Positions 20,529-29,134 of a stretch of 32,941 nt of DNA are shown in pieces. A program made the position numbers and the translations under genes. Positions within the stretch are counted from its first letter, which is position 1. Every line of letters begins with the position of its first letter. The stretch comes from a bacterium (GTDB lineage: Bacteria; Krumholzibacteriota; Krumholzibacteriia; LZORAL124-64-63), in NCBI GenBank assembly GCA_014730255.1, contig WJIQ01000150.1, positions 1-32,941 of the forward strand, given 5' to 3'. The notes under the pieces are model-generated. The model did no database searches. It was not told where the DNA came from and saw nothing but the letters and a program-made list of their open reading frames with translations.

Positions 20529-22157
20529 CTAGTAGTCCGTCGGCTCGGTCAGCTCGTGCTCGTCCTCGGGCAGGAGGAACTGCTCCGGCCGCTCCTTCAC
20601 GACGTGCCGCAACCACTGTTCGGGGTATCCCGCCTCCTGTGGCCGGCCGTCCTCGTCCTTGACGTAGCCGTCGTTGTAGCGCGTGAGCAGGTGCTCGCCC
20701 AGGGCCCGCCAGCGGCGGACGACGTCCTCGGCCTGGGTCACGCTGTGCGCGGTGAGGTAGCGCACGGCCAGGGCCGGATCGTCCTCGCAGAGGCGCGCCG
20801 CGGTGGCCTCGACCGCGGGCTGCAGGGCGCGCAGGTAGCCCTCGAGATCCTGCTGCACCACGCGCACGTCCTCGATCATCGCGCTGTACTTCAGGAGCGC
20901 ATAGTTGGAGACGAACTGGAAGGTCCACCAGGCCGAGTCCCAGGAGAACTCGCGTAGCGAGCCGCGCGTCCAGCTGGGCGGCAGCTCGGTGATCTGGCAG
21001 TAGATGGGCACGTAGCAGGTGAAGTCGGTGTCGTCCATCCCGAACCAGGTGAGCCCGCCGACGGGGTCGGGCAGCCAGGCGCGCGACTGGGTGACCATGG
21101 AGAAGCCGGTCTGCTGGGTGGAGATCGGGCGTTCCCAGGTGTAGTCGCGACCGTCGACCTCGAAGCCCATGGGGCGCCAGCGGGTGGGGTTGCCGAAGGG
21201 GCCGGCGTCGACGCCGCGGGTCATGTCCCAGTCGGTGCCCTCGTAGTGGTCGCGCATCAGGGCGAAGACGTCCTCGACGGTGAGCTTCTCGTCCGGCTCG
21301 ATGAAGAGCGGGTACGGGTCGGCGCCCTCGACGCCGCGATGGTAGTCGGGCGGGAATTCCCGGGACGGCGCCGCGCGGCGGAAGATGCTCCAGACGCGGG
21401 TGGCGGTGTAGCGCAGCTTCTGCGCGGACATGGGGTGGAAGGCCTCGCGCCAGTTGAACGGTCCCTGGGCGGGGTCGTACCAGCCGTTCGCGATGGCGAA
21501 CTCGACCATGCCCTCGGAATACAGGCAGTTCTCCGGATCGTCGGTCGGGAAGGTGCCGATGCGGCCGCCGTTGGCGAAGGCGGAGATGTGGCCGTCGGGC
21601 ACGCGCAGCGCGACCCAGTGCGCGCCCTCGCCGCCAGGGCCGGGCCCGACCATCTCCATGATCCAGGCCTCGTCGGGGTCGCCGATGCAGAACGACTCGC
21701 CGGAGCTGCGGTAGCCGTACTCGGCGACCAGCGCGCCCATCACCTCGACCATCTCCCGCGCGGTGCTCGCGCGCTGCAGCGCCAGGCGCTGCAGCTGCCA
21801 GTAGTGGAGCATGCCGTCGGGGTCGATCAGCTCCTCGCGGCCGCCGGTGGTGGTCTCGGCGATGGTCACCTGCCGGTCGTTCATCAGGTTGACCACGCCG
21901 TGCGTGTGGGCGGGGTAGGGGATCTCGCCCATGAGCTCCCCGGTCCAGTGCCGGACCTCCTGCATCGCGCCCGGCTCGTGCTCACCGGCGGGGATGCGGC
22001 GCAACGTGGCGTGGAACTCGCCGTCGCAGGTGTAGGTGACGATGGTCGAGCCGTCGGCCGTGGCCGAGGGGCTGCAGACCAGGTTGGTGCAGGCCAGGGC
22101 GGCCGGTGCGAGAACGGCAGCCAGCGCCAGGATGAGGAGCGGGGAGATCGCGCGCAT
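20529..22157 (-). CDS. Secreted peptidase family C69 dipeptidase
   Basis: A 542-residue Ntn-hydrolase of the C69 (PepD-like) family that cleaves dipeptides. A 22-residue signal peptide (MRAISPLLILALAAVLAPAA then LA) ends exactly before Cys23 in CTNLVCSPSATADGSTIVTY. That Cys is the expected N-terminal nucleophile, so signal-peptidase cleavage would itself expose the active site. Further family blocks are VNLMNDRQVTIAETTTGGRE, YGYRSSGESFCIGDPDEAWI, MEMVGPGPGGEGAHWVALRV and SYNALLKYS-like (VSNYALLKYSAMIEDV). Start ATG 22157 has AAAGGA 7 bases before it; the frame is open to 22199. It probably acts in the periplasm, making amino acids from peptides released by exoproteases such as the subtilase at 29135. 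Confidence 0.92.
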   Translation of the reverse strand: MRAISPLLILALAAVLAPAALACTNLVCSPSATADGSTIVTYTCDGEFHATLRRIPAGEHEPGAMQEVRHWTGELMGEIPYPAHTHGVVNLMNDRQVTIAETTTGGREELIDPDGMLHYWQLQRLALQRASTAREMVEVMGALVAEYGYRSSGESFCIGDPDEAWIMEMVGPGPGGEGAHWVALRVPDGHISAFANGGRIGTFPTDDPENCLYSEGMVEFAIANGWYDPAQGPFNWREAFHPMSAQKLRYTATRVWSIFRRAAPSREFPPDYHRGVEGADPYPLFIEPDEKLTVEDVFALMRDHYEGTDWDMTRGVDAGPFGNPTRWRPMGFEVDGRDYTWERPISTQQTGFSMVTQSRAWLPDPVGGLTWFGMDDTDFTCYVPIYCQITELPPSWTRGSLREFSWDSAWWTFQFVSNYALLKYSAMIEDVRVVQQDLEGYLRALQPAVEATAARLCEDDPALAVRYLTAHSVTQAEDVVRRWRALGEHLLTRYNDGYVKDEDGRPQEAGYPEQWLRHVVKERPEQFLLPEDEHELTEPTDY

Positions 22158-22243
22158 GCTCGGTCCTTTCCCGGGTGGGGTGATCAGGGGACCGTGCAAA
22201 TCTAGGACGCGGGGAGGCGCCGGACCAGCGCGGGGGTGAACGA

Positions 22244-22273
22244 GGGCGGCGGCCCCCGTGGAAGCCGCCGCCC
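22244..22273. terminator. Hairpin after the large exported protein gene
   Basis: A 10-bp perfect stem (GGGCGGCGGC / GCCGCCGCCC) with a 10-nt loop lies 22 bp past the stop at 22296. No T-run follows on the minus strand. Its position supports a 3'-end role. Confidence 0.5.
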
Positions 22274-22295
22274 CGTGAGCGATGGTTCGCGAAGG

Positions 22296-25200
22296 TCACT
22301 TCACGAGGGCCATCTTGTCGATGGTCACCTCCCCGTTCGCGCGGGTCTCGTGGAAGTAGATGCCCGAGGCGGCCTGCCGACCGGTGTCGGAGCGGCCGTC
22401 CCAGACGACCTGGTGCTCGCCGGCGGCCATCTCGCCGTCGACCAGGGTGCGCACCAGCTCGCCACGCACGTTGAAGATCTTCAGGCTGACCTCGCCCGCC
22501 CGGGGCAGGATCAGCTCGATGGTGGTCGCGGGGTTGAACGGGTTCGGGTAGCAGCTGACCTGCAGACGGGCGGCCGGCGGGTCGGCGCCGATGATGGGCG
22601 ACGTGCCGTCGTGGCCGAAGATGTCGAGGATGTCGCGCAGGATCAGGGTCCGGGCCGGGATGCCCGGGGCCACGCCGCCAGGCGGGGTCCAGCCGGGCGC
22701 GTTGTAGATGTAGATGAAGTCGTAGGGCAGGTAGACGATGTCCGCGGTCTCCGGGCCGTACTGGTTGTAGATGCCTGCCGCGTAGGTGTACTGCCCGGGA
22801 TTGCCGTTGGCGTCACAGAACTCGGCGATGCGCTCGGAGGTGCCGACCGGCTCCACCGCGTCGAAGGCATTGATGACGTTGCAGCCGCCGTAGGCGATCC
22901 ACTCGTCGACCGTGGTCAGGATGCTGTTGCCGCTGATCGGCCTGGCCAGGGGCGCGGTCTGGTTGTCGATCAGGGGACCGACGTTGTTCTGGGTGAAGTT
23001 GACCGACAGGTAGGTGTTGACGAACGCCGCCCCCGTGGCACCGGCATCGAGCATGCCGCGGACGAACTCGTCGCCGGTGAACAGCGCGTTCTTGTCGCCC
23101 TGGGCGAACCAGTTGCTCACCACGGTGATGTCGTTGGACGGGTCGTTGTTGAAGTCGCCGTTGGCCATCAGGTTCACGCTCAGGTCGCCGGCGGTGTAGA
23201 GCATGGTCTGGTAACCGGCGAGCAGCGCGCTGGTCGCGCGGCCGCCGAGGCCGTTGCCGACCCCGGAGCTCGGACCGTTGGTGGCGTACATGTCGTAGTC
23301 GATGCCGAGCTCGTAGCCCAGCTGGTTCAGGGCGAAGAGCCACTCGTTGTCGCCGCCCCGGCCCACGAAGTCGTTCCAGAAGAGGATCCTCGGCTGGTCG
23401 CCGGGCGCGTCGGAGAAGAGCGTGGGCAGGGCGCGAACGACGTAGTCCACGGGATACTGCAGGTCGTAGGTGAAGCTCGCGTAGCCCGCGGTGTCGGCCG
23501 GCAGCAGCGAGACGCCGATGTCGCCGGCGACGTTGTCCTCGCCCCAGATGTACCACTTCAGCACGTCGCCCGGGAAGAAGAAGCCCTCATCGGGCAGCGA
23601 GACGTTCCAGCGGTTCTCCACCAGGGTCGGCGGGTCGGTCTGCTGGAAGGTCGAGTCGGCCTCGACGTAGCCCTCGATGAGGGTCCAGCCGTCCTCGAAG
23701 AAGTCCGGGACCTGGTTGAGGTCCTCGAGCTCGCCGACGTTGGTCCGGTACGGGTCGAAGAGCGGATTGGCGCGCATCCGGACGTAGAGGCGCGGTGTGG
23801 AGTTCAGCACCGCGCCGCCGCGGACCGGGCTCACGTCGAACCACATCGAGTCGCCGGGGTAGTTCACGAGATCGTCGGCCTGGGCGATGTTCTGGGCCGC
23901 ATCGAGGGGAACCGAGTTGTTCCCGAGGTCGACGAGGTCGAGGTCGCCGCGGGCGGGGAAGTTGTCCTGCAGCCAGTCGATCGCGCGACCGGAGATGCCC
24001 GGGCCGGCGAACGGATAGGCCGTCAGGCGGATGTTGTCGAAGTAGGGAGCCGGCGTGCCGTCGGTGCCCACCCAGCCCCAGACGTACCCGTACTCGATGC
24101 ACCGCATGCCGACCTGCACGTGCGTGCGGCCGTTGGTGAGCAGATCGGTGATGACGAAGCCGGTCGAGAGGTAGTCCGGGCCGCCGTAGTAGACGAAGTT
24201 ACGGTCCTCCCAGGAGGCGCCCTCGAGGTCGGCGGGATCGCCCGTGTTCACCGAGCGGATGTGCCACTGGTAGAAGATGCCCGGCCAGGTGCCGAACGCG
24301 CCCAGTTCCTCGTGGCGGAAGACGTTGAAGTTGATCGCGCAGCCGTCGGTGCCGGCCGGCCATTCGATCGCGGGGCTGATGATCAGGTTGTTGATGTAGA
24401 AGTCCGGGCCGGCGGGGCCGCCCTGGTTGTTGACGATGTAGCCGCCGGGGCCGTAGCGCCAGGTCTGACCCGCCTGGAACTCCTCCACGAAGCCGTCGGG
24501 GCCGACCTCGGGCGTGTCCGGGAACGCCACCTGGGGGCCGAAGTTGCTGTTGCAGGGGTCCTCGTCCTGCAGGTTGACGTAGATCTCGGCGTAGTCGCCG
24601 ACGCCCGGCAGGAGGTCCGGTACCCAGTCGTCGGCCACCTGGTCCTCGAAGTCCTCGAAGAACGTCTCGCCGGCGACGGTCACGGTGACGTCGTCGACCT
24701 GGCAGGCGCCGTCGGTCTCCCAGAGGTCGTCCTCGTCCGACCAGGCGCCGTCCGAGGCGAAGCGGAAGCGCAGCTGGATCTCGTCGGCGCCGCTGCCGAC
24801 GTAGTCGCCGGGATTGTAGGTGAAGGTGTGGCTCTCGTTGAACGTGCGGTCCCCGTCCATCTGGACGAGCACGTTCCAGATGCCGTCCTGATTCCACTCC
24901 ATGTAGGTGTAGTCGTAGCCCGGCTCGGTGTCGTTCTGGATCGTGGCGCTCCAGTTCACCGTGTTCGAGACGGCGTTGTCGGGCACCTGATAGCGGAACA
25001 GCACGACCTGGTTCCAGTCGTTGCCGTAGCCGAGGTCACCGTCGGCGAACTCGGTCCCGCACCAGTACGAGTAGTCACCGTTGACGGCGTTGAAGTCGCT
25101 GACCTGCCAGTAGCTCTCGTCCGAGAACGTGGCGTCCTCGCTGGTCCAGCCGTTCCAGCTGGGGATGCCGAACTGGTCCTCGAACGTGCCGTTCTCGACC

Positions 25201-25406
25201 GGGCCGATGCCCTGGTCGTCGATCTGATCGGGATTCTGCGGATTGCCGATGAGGTAGATGGTGTCGCCGGACGTCTTGGCCAGGGTGATGGATCGGCCCG
25301 TGTGGACGCCGTGGTGGCCACGGACCTTCTGCGGTGGGTCGTCCGCCACGGCGATCGCGACGAGCACGATCAGGGCGAGCGTGACGAACAAGGGCGAGCG
25401 GATCAT
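22296..25406 (-). CDS. Large exported protein of unknown function with FlgD-like C-terminal domain
   Basis: A 1036-residue secreted protein. A signal peptide (MIRSPLFVTLALIVLVAIAV then A) is followed by beta-rich sequence heavy in Trp, Tyr, Asp and Asn. Near 70-240 there is a likely jelly-roll or immune-inhibitor-A-like sandwich (FEDQFGIPSWNGWTSEDATF, DDLWETDGACQVDDVTVTV). A second similar module follows at about 310-450 (HIRSVNTGDPADLEGASW, YFDNIRLTAYPF). A later region (ILFWNDFVGRGGDNEWLFAL, LGYELGIDYDMYATNGPSSG) looks like an alpha/beta domain. The last 85 or so residues are a sorting domain (CYPNPFNPATTIELILP, VWDGRSDTGRQAASGIYF). I see no protease active site. ATG 25406 is chosen because the signal peptide starts there. 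The function is unknown. Confidence 0.85.
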   Translation of the reverse strand: MIRSPLFVTLALIVLVAIAVADDPPQKVRGHHGVHTGRSITLAKTSGDTIYLIGNPQNPDQIDDQGIGPVENGTFEDQFGIPSWNGWTSEDATFSDESYWQVSDFNAVNGDYSYWCGTEFADGDLGYGNDWNQVVLFRYQVPDNAVSNTVNWSATIQNDTEPGYDYTYMEWNQDGIWNVLVQMDGDRTFNESHTFTYNPGDYVGSGADEIQLRFRFASDGAWSDEDDLWETDGACQVDDVTVTVAGETFFEDFEDQVADDWVPDLLPGVGDYAEIYVNLQDEDPCNSNFGPQVAFPDTPEVGPDGFVEEFQAGQTWRYGPGGYIVNNQGGPAGPDFYINNLIISPAIEWPAGTDGCAINFNVFRHEELGAFGTWPGIFYQWHIRSVNTGDPADLEGASWEDRNFVYYGGPDYLSTGFVITDLLTNGRTHVQVGMRCIEYGYVWGWVGTDGTPAPYFDNIRLTAYPFAGPGISGRAIDWLQDNFPARGDLDLVDLGNNSVPLDAAQNIAQADDLVNYPGDSMWFDVSPVRGGAVLNSTPRLYVRMRANPLFDPYRTNVGELEDLNQVPDFFEDGWTLIEGYVEADSTFQQTDPPTLVENRWNVSLPDEGFFFPGDVLKWYIWGEDNVAGDIGVSLLPADTAGYASFTYDLQYPVDYVVRALPTLFSDAPGDQPRILFWNDFVGRGGDNEWLFALNQLGYELGIDYDMYATNGPSSGVGNGLGGRATSALLAGYQTMLYTAGDLSVNLMANGDFNNDPSNDITVVSNWFAQGDKNALFTGDEFVRGMLDAGATGAAFVNTYLSVNFTQNNVGPLIDNQTAPLARPISGNSILTTVDEWIAYGGCNVINAFDAVEPVGTSERIAEFCDANGNPGQYTYAAGIYNQYGPETADIVYLPYDFIYIYNAPGWTPPGGVAPGIPARTLILRDILDIFGHDGTSPIIGADPPAARLQVSCYPNPFNPATTIELILPRAGEVSLKIFNVRGELVRTLVDGEMAAGEHQVVWDGRSDTGRQAASGIYFHETRANGEVTIDKMALVK

Positions 25407-25713
25407 GTGTGGTACCCCCAATCTCCCTCGAGACTCTCGGGCCTCGCATCGGGACCAGCGATCGGACGTTCACGCCGGGTCCGGCGCGCGATCGCTCTCG
25501 CCGGACCGTTCTCCCTGGAGGGCGGCGGCCAGGCTCGCGAGGCGACGCAGGCGACGCGCCGCTGCGACCCCGGCGGCGATGCTGGGGCGGTCGTGGGTCC
25601 TCCTTCGGTGGAGTATGACAGGCTCAAGATAGCGACCGCGAAAACGCCATGTCAATACGCGGAAACCTCTGTGCCGTTGCAGTTTATGGCGAAAGGGCGG
25701 CCCGCTACCGGGG
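25407..25713. other. Long upstream region of the large exported protein
   Basis: This 307-bp stretch has no convincing gene. It holds the promoter at 25626-25655 and then an implied 5' untranslated leader of about 210 nt, which is GC-rich and could fold, before ATG 25406. I see no known riboswitch in it. The cyclase gene ends at its right border. Confidence 0.5.
25626..25655 (-). promoter_or_regulatory. Sigma70-type promoter of the large exported protein gene
   Basis: On the minus strand a perfect -35 TTGACA (25655-25650) is followed after 18 bp by TATCTT (25631-25626). Transcription would start near 25619, leaving a long leader before ATG 25406. Confidence 0.55.
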
Positions 25714-26349
25714 CTACGTGAAGGCCGCAGCCCGCACCGGCGATCCGTCGCCACCGGCGATCTTCAGCGGCAAGGCGACGAACAGGAACGGGTCCCGCGG
25801 CAAGACATCGAGGCCGGTCAGGTTCTCGATGATGATCGCGCCCCGGTCCAGCAACGCGTGATGGACGGCGAGGGGGTCGGCAGCCATGGGGTCGACCGAG
25901 ATCGTGTCGACGCCGAGGCCGCGCACGCCCCGGTCGACGAGCCACCGGGCGGCCGCCTCGTCGAGGCAGGGGAAGCCCTCGAGGTAGCCCGGCGTGCCCC
26001 AGCGCGCCGACCAGCCGGTCCACAGGAGCACGATGTCCACGTCGACGAGCCTCGTGCGCTCGGCCGCGATCCGGTCCTGGGTGATGCGTCCGTCGCTCGC
26101 TGAGCGTGCGTCCACGACGATGGCCCGGCCGGCGAAGCGCTCCAGGGCGACCCCGTCGAGCGTGTCACCGTCCTCCAGGAGGTGCGCGGGGGCATCGACG
26201 TGCGTGCCGACGTGGGTGTGCAGCGCGATGGCGTGCTCGAGATGGCCGTCTTCGCGGACCGTGCGGGCCGGGGCGACCGATGGTGCGGGTGTGCCGGGAT
26301 AGACCGGCATCGAGGGTGCGATGGTGTGGCTGAGGTCGATGACAGGCAT
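25714..26349 (-). CDS. Cyclase-family metal hydrolase, kynurenine formamidase-like
   Basis: A 211-residue cyclase-superfamily hydrolase. It opens with IDLSHTIAPSMPVYPGTPAP and carries the signature H-x-G-T-H-x-D-x-P-x-H as LHTHVGTHVDAPAHLLEDGD, which binds the catalytic metal. VDIVLLWTGWSARWGTPGYL and LGVDTISVDPMAADPLAVHH are further family blocks. Length matches KynB-type N-formylkynurenine formamidase (about 210), and tryptophan 2,3-dioxygenase lies at the right end of the window, so a tryptophan-degradation role is plausible. Other cyclase members act on different substrates, so no symbol is given. ATG 26349 has GAGGGG about 6 bases ahead. It is 89 bp downstream of the helicase on the same strand. 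Confidence 0.87.
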   Translation of the reverse strand: MPVIDLSHTIAPSMPVYPGTPAPSVAPARTVREDGHLEHAIALHTHVGTHVDAPAHLLEDGDTLDGVALERFAGRAIVVDARSASDGRITQDRIAAERTRLVDVDIVLLWTGWSARWGTPGYLEGFPCLDEAAARWLVDRGVRGLGVDTISVDPMAADPLAVHHALLDRGAIIIENLTGLDVLPRDPFLFVALPLKIAGGDGSPVRAAAFT

Positions 26350-26438
26350 GACGAGCCCCTCGCGGCTGGGTGGTCGGGTGGACGGAACGTCTCCATGGTA
26401 GTCGAGGTCCGCGCGTCCGCCCGCGATCCCGCCGGCGG

Positions 26439-28271
26439 TCACCACGTGCGCAGGCCGGCCTCGTCGACGAAGCGACTCTCGCGGCCCCGCGTGCAGATGA
26501 TGTCCAGCCGCTCGCGGGCGCGGGTGAGCGCGACGTAGAAGAGGCGGCGCTCGTCCTCGAGGCCCGCGTCGTCGACGGCGGCCCGGGCGTGGGGGAACCG
26601 TCCGGCGTCGGCGCCGTGGATGACCACGTGGTCCCACTCGCGCCCCTTGGCCGCGTGGACCGTGGCCAGCGCCGGCTGGTCGGCGGCCGTCGCCCGCGCC
26701 TCCGCCGCGACCTCCGCGAGGAGGCTGCTCGTCCGTGCCAGCACGACCCCTGCCTCCGGTGGTGATCCGTGCAGGAGTCTGGCCGCCAGCGCGCCCCCCT
26801 CCCGCCGGTCGCGGACCCGGTGAACGACGATCCGGCCGCGATGTCGCGCGCCCGCGCGAAGCGGCTTGCGGAAGCGCTGCCGGTTGTGCCGGATCAGGCG
26901 GCGCGATGCCGTGGTGATGCGCCTTCCGCAGCGATAGTTGCGGATCAAGGGGTAGCGCTGCAGGCCGGGGTAGACCTGATCGAGCTCGATCACCCGCTGG
27001 ACCGCCGCGCGGCGCCAGGCGTAGATGCACTGGTCCTCGTCGCCGACGCAGAAGAGCGAATCCTGCGGTGCGGCGAGGAGGCCGACCAGGCGGGCCTGGG
27101 CCGGTTCGATGTCCTGGTACTCGTCGACCAGCACGCGCGAGAACCGGTCTTGCCAGCGCCGGCGCACGTCGCGGTCGCTCCGCAGCAGACCGACGGCCAC
27201 GGCGACGAGGTCGTCGAAGTCGTGGCGCCGGATCCGGGCGAGATGACGCTCGTAGGCGCCGTAGAGCCGGGCTCGCCACCGCTGGCCATCGGTCGCGGCC
27301 GCCGCGAGCGCCTCGTCCGGGGTGATCATCACCGCCAGCTTGTAGTCGGTGATCACCTCGCGGGCCGCCGCGACGTCGAGGTCGGTCTCGCCGGAGGTGT
27401 TGGCCGGCGATCTCGCGAGCAGCCTGGCCCAGGCCGCCTCGTCCAGCTCGCCGATGGTGGGACGGAGCCGGCCCTCCTCGCGCAGGATCCGGTGGCCGAG
27501 CCCGTGGAAGCTCCGCACCTCGACGCCGACGATGCCGGCCCGCGCGAGCCGGGCGGCGATCTCGACCCGTGCGTCCCGGTTGAACGTGGTGCAGAGGATC
27601 TCACCGGCCGGGGTGCCGCGACGCAGCAGCTCGCCCACGCGCGCGACGAGCACGGTCGTCTTGCCGCTGCCGGCCGGGGCGATCACCTGGACGACCCCGT
27701 CGCCGGCCCGTACGGCGGCCGCCTGCTGCGGGTCCAGGCGCGAGCCGCTGGCCGGGGCACCGTCGCCACGCGGCGACAGGACGGCCAACCAACGTCGCCA
27801 CCGGGGGCAGGGCGGCGGCACGGTGATCCAGGTCGCGTCGTGGTAGCGCGCGAGCCGGTGGGCCAGCCGTTCGGCGACCCACGGGTGGCCCCAGCCGGGG
27901 TCTGGTGCGGTTGCCCTCGCCAGGAACGCATCCTCGTCGAGGTCGGCTGCGATCATCAGCGTACAGGCACGGCGGTAGGCCGGCTCGATCACGTATCCCA
28001 GCAGACGGGCGGCCACGTCCGGAGCGTCGCCGGGAACGCCGATCACGGCCAGCCTGTGGTGTCGCTCGAATTCCCGGAGCAGCCGGGCGGCGGGGTTGGC
28101 GAGCGACGACCGGGCCGCCGTCGCCGAGCGCGAGCGCGCGATGGTTCGCTCGACCTGGTCCCATGACAGCACCCGGAACCCGTCGCGACGCAGCTGCGAG
28201 CGAGGCGGTGGATCGGTGGTCCAGACCAGGACACGCTGGCGCTGAAGGGCAGGCGTTCGCGTCGCGGGCAC
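26439..28271 (-). CDS. UvrD/Rep-like superfamily 1 DNA helicase with unusual N-terminal region
   Basis: A 610-residue SF1A helicase. From about residue 186 all helicase motifs are present: Q-motif LDPQQAAAVRAG, Walker A APAGSGKTTVLVARV with Lys near 204, FNRDARVEIAARL, Walker B VDEYQDIEPAQ, GDEDQCIYAWRRA, YPLIRNYRCGRRI, ATVHAAKGREWDHVVI and VALTRARERLDII. It should translocate 3'-5' on single-stranded DNA, in repair or replication restart. The first 185 or so residues are not a known helicase part to my eye (VLVWTTDPPPRSQLRRDGFR, RHHRLAVIGVPGDAPDVAAR). The 2B insertion is short, so total length is below UvrD's 720. The start is GTG 28271, with a GGGGCGGGG stretch just ahead. It is 37 bp after the O-methyltransferase stop. 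Confidence 0.9.
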   Translation of the reverse strand: MPATRTPALQRQRVLVWTTDPPPRSQLRRDGFRVLSWDQVERTIARSRSATAARSSLANPAARLLREFERHHRLAVIGVPGDAPDVAARLLGYVIEPAYRRACTLMIAADLDEDAFLARATAPDPGWGHPWVAERLAHRLARYHDATWITVPPPCPRWRRWLAVLSPRGDGAPASGSRLDPQQAAAVRAGDGVVQVIAPAGSGKTTVLVARVGELLRRGTPAGEILCTTFNRDARVEIAARLARAGIVGVEVRSFHGLGHRILREEGRLRPTIGELDEAAWARLLARSPANTSGETDLDVAAAREVITDYKLAVMITPDEALAAAATDGQRWRARLYGAYERHLARIRRHDFDDLVAVAVGLLRSDRDVRRRWQDRFSRVLVDEYQDIEPAQARLVGLLAAPQDSLFCVGDEDQCIYAWRRAAVQRVIELDQVYPGLQRYPLIRNYRCGRRITTASRRLIRHNRQRFRKPLRAGARHRGRIVVHRVRDRREGGALAARLLHGSPPEAGVVLARTSSLLAEVAAEARATAADQPALATVHAAKGREWDHVVIHGADAGRFPHARAAVDDAGLEDERRLFYVALTRARERLDIICTRGRESRFVDEAGLRTW

Positions 28272-28308
28272 CCCCGCCCCGGCGCAAGGGCCGTGCCCGC
28301 CGGGCCGG

Positions 28309-28974
28309 TCAGCGCTTGCGCGCGACCAGCAGGCCGTCGCTCACCGCGATCAGGGTGGCGTCGACCCGGCGGTCGCGATGGACCTTCTCGTTGAGCATCC
28401 TCGCGTCGCGGCCCTCCGGATCGTCGGTGTCCGCCGCGAACACGGTCCCGTCGGCGAACGTGTTGTCGATGGCGACGAGGCCGCCGGGGCGCAGGAGATC
28501 GAGGCACAGCTCGTAGTACCGTTCGTTGTTCTCCTTGTCGGCATCGATGAACGCGAGGTCGTAACGGTCGGTCTCGCCCGCCTCGACCATGGCCATCAGC
28601 GTGTCGACCGCCGGTCCGAGCCGCAGGTCGATCCGGTCGTCGACGCCGGCCTCCTGCCAGAAGGGCCGGGCGATGTCGGTGTACTCGCGCGAGACGTCGC
28701 AGGCCACGAGGCGGCCGTCGTCGGCCAGCCGCTCGGCCATGCAGAGCGCGCTGTATCCGGTGAAGACGCCGATCTCCAGGATCCGGCGGGCAGCCAGCAT
28801 CTGCACCAGCATCCCCAGCAGGCGGCCCTGTTCCGGCGAGATCTGCATGTTGGCGTCGGGCAATTGCGAGGTGCGCGAACGGAGCCTCGCGTGCACCTCC
28901 GGTTCGTCGATCGTCGCCAGGTGGTTGAGGTAGGCGGCTCCGGCGGGGCCGAGCAGCTCGGTCTTGCGCGACAT
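28309..28974 (-). CDS. Class I SAM-dependent O-methyltransferase (Methyltransf_3 / CCoAOMT-like)
   Basis: A 221-residue methyltransferase of the caffeoyl-CoA/catechol O-methyltransferase-like family found in many bacteria. Visible parts are the helical entry PDANMQISPEQGRLLGMLVQ, the SAM-binding motif RILEIGVFTGYSALCMAERL, the acidic end of the second strand VACDVSREY, the metal-site region DLAFIDADKENNERYYELCL and LLRPGGLVAIDNTFADGTV. The usual acceptors are catechol-like or acyl-CoA compounds; the substrate here is unknown. ATG 28974 has GAGAGGA ahead; the frame is open to 29091 without a better start. It is first in an apparent minus-strand run with the helicase and the cyclase. Confidence 0.93.
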   Translation of the reverse strand: MSRKTELLGPAGAAYLNHLATIDEPEVHARLRSRTSQLPDANMQISPEQGRLLGMLVQMLAARRILEIGVFTGYSALCMAERLADDGRLVACDVSREYTDIARPFWQEAGVDDRIDLRLGPAVDTLMAMVEAGETDRYDLAFIDADKENNERYYELCLDLLRPGGLVAIDNTFADGTVFAADTDDPEGRDARMLNEKVHRDRRVDATLIAVSDGLLVARKR

Positions 28975-29106
28975 GGGCGGATCCTCTCGTCGGGGTCCTC
29001 GCGGCATGACCCAAGGTAGGGTGCCGGCCCCCGATCGGCTCGTACCCGGAACACGGCGAGCTCCGATCCGAGGACCGGAGCTCGCGTTCATGGGAGCGCT
29101 GGTGAC

Positions 29107-29129
29107 GGCCGGAGGGGGCGCCTCCGGCC
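29107..29129. terminator. Hairpin after the subtilase gene
   Basis: A 9-bp perfect stem (GGCCGGAGG / CCTCCGGCC) with a GGGCG loop begins 5 bp past the subtilase stop at 29135. As with most hairpins in this window, no T-run follows on the minus strand. Confidence 0.5.
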
Positions 29130-29134
29130 ACGGC

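Noticed and set aside
22236-25721. Very long plus-strand open frame of 1161 codons opposite the large exported protein
   Set aside because: It is Val/Asp/Arg-rich low-information sequence with no domain, and the opposite strand encodes a protein with signal peptide and sorting domain. High GC makes such antisense frames common; those opposite 4663-7302 and 29135-32026 are rejected for the same reason.
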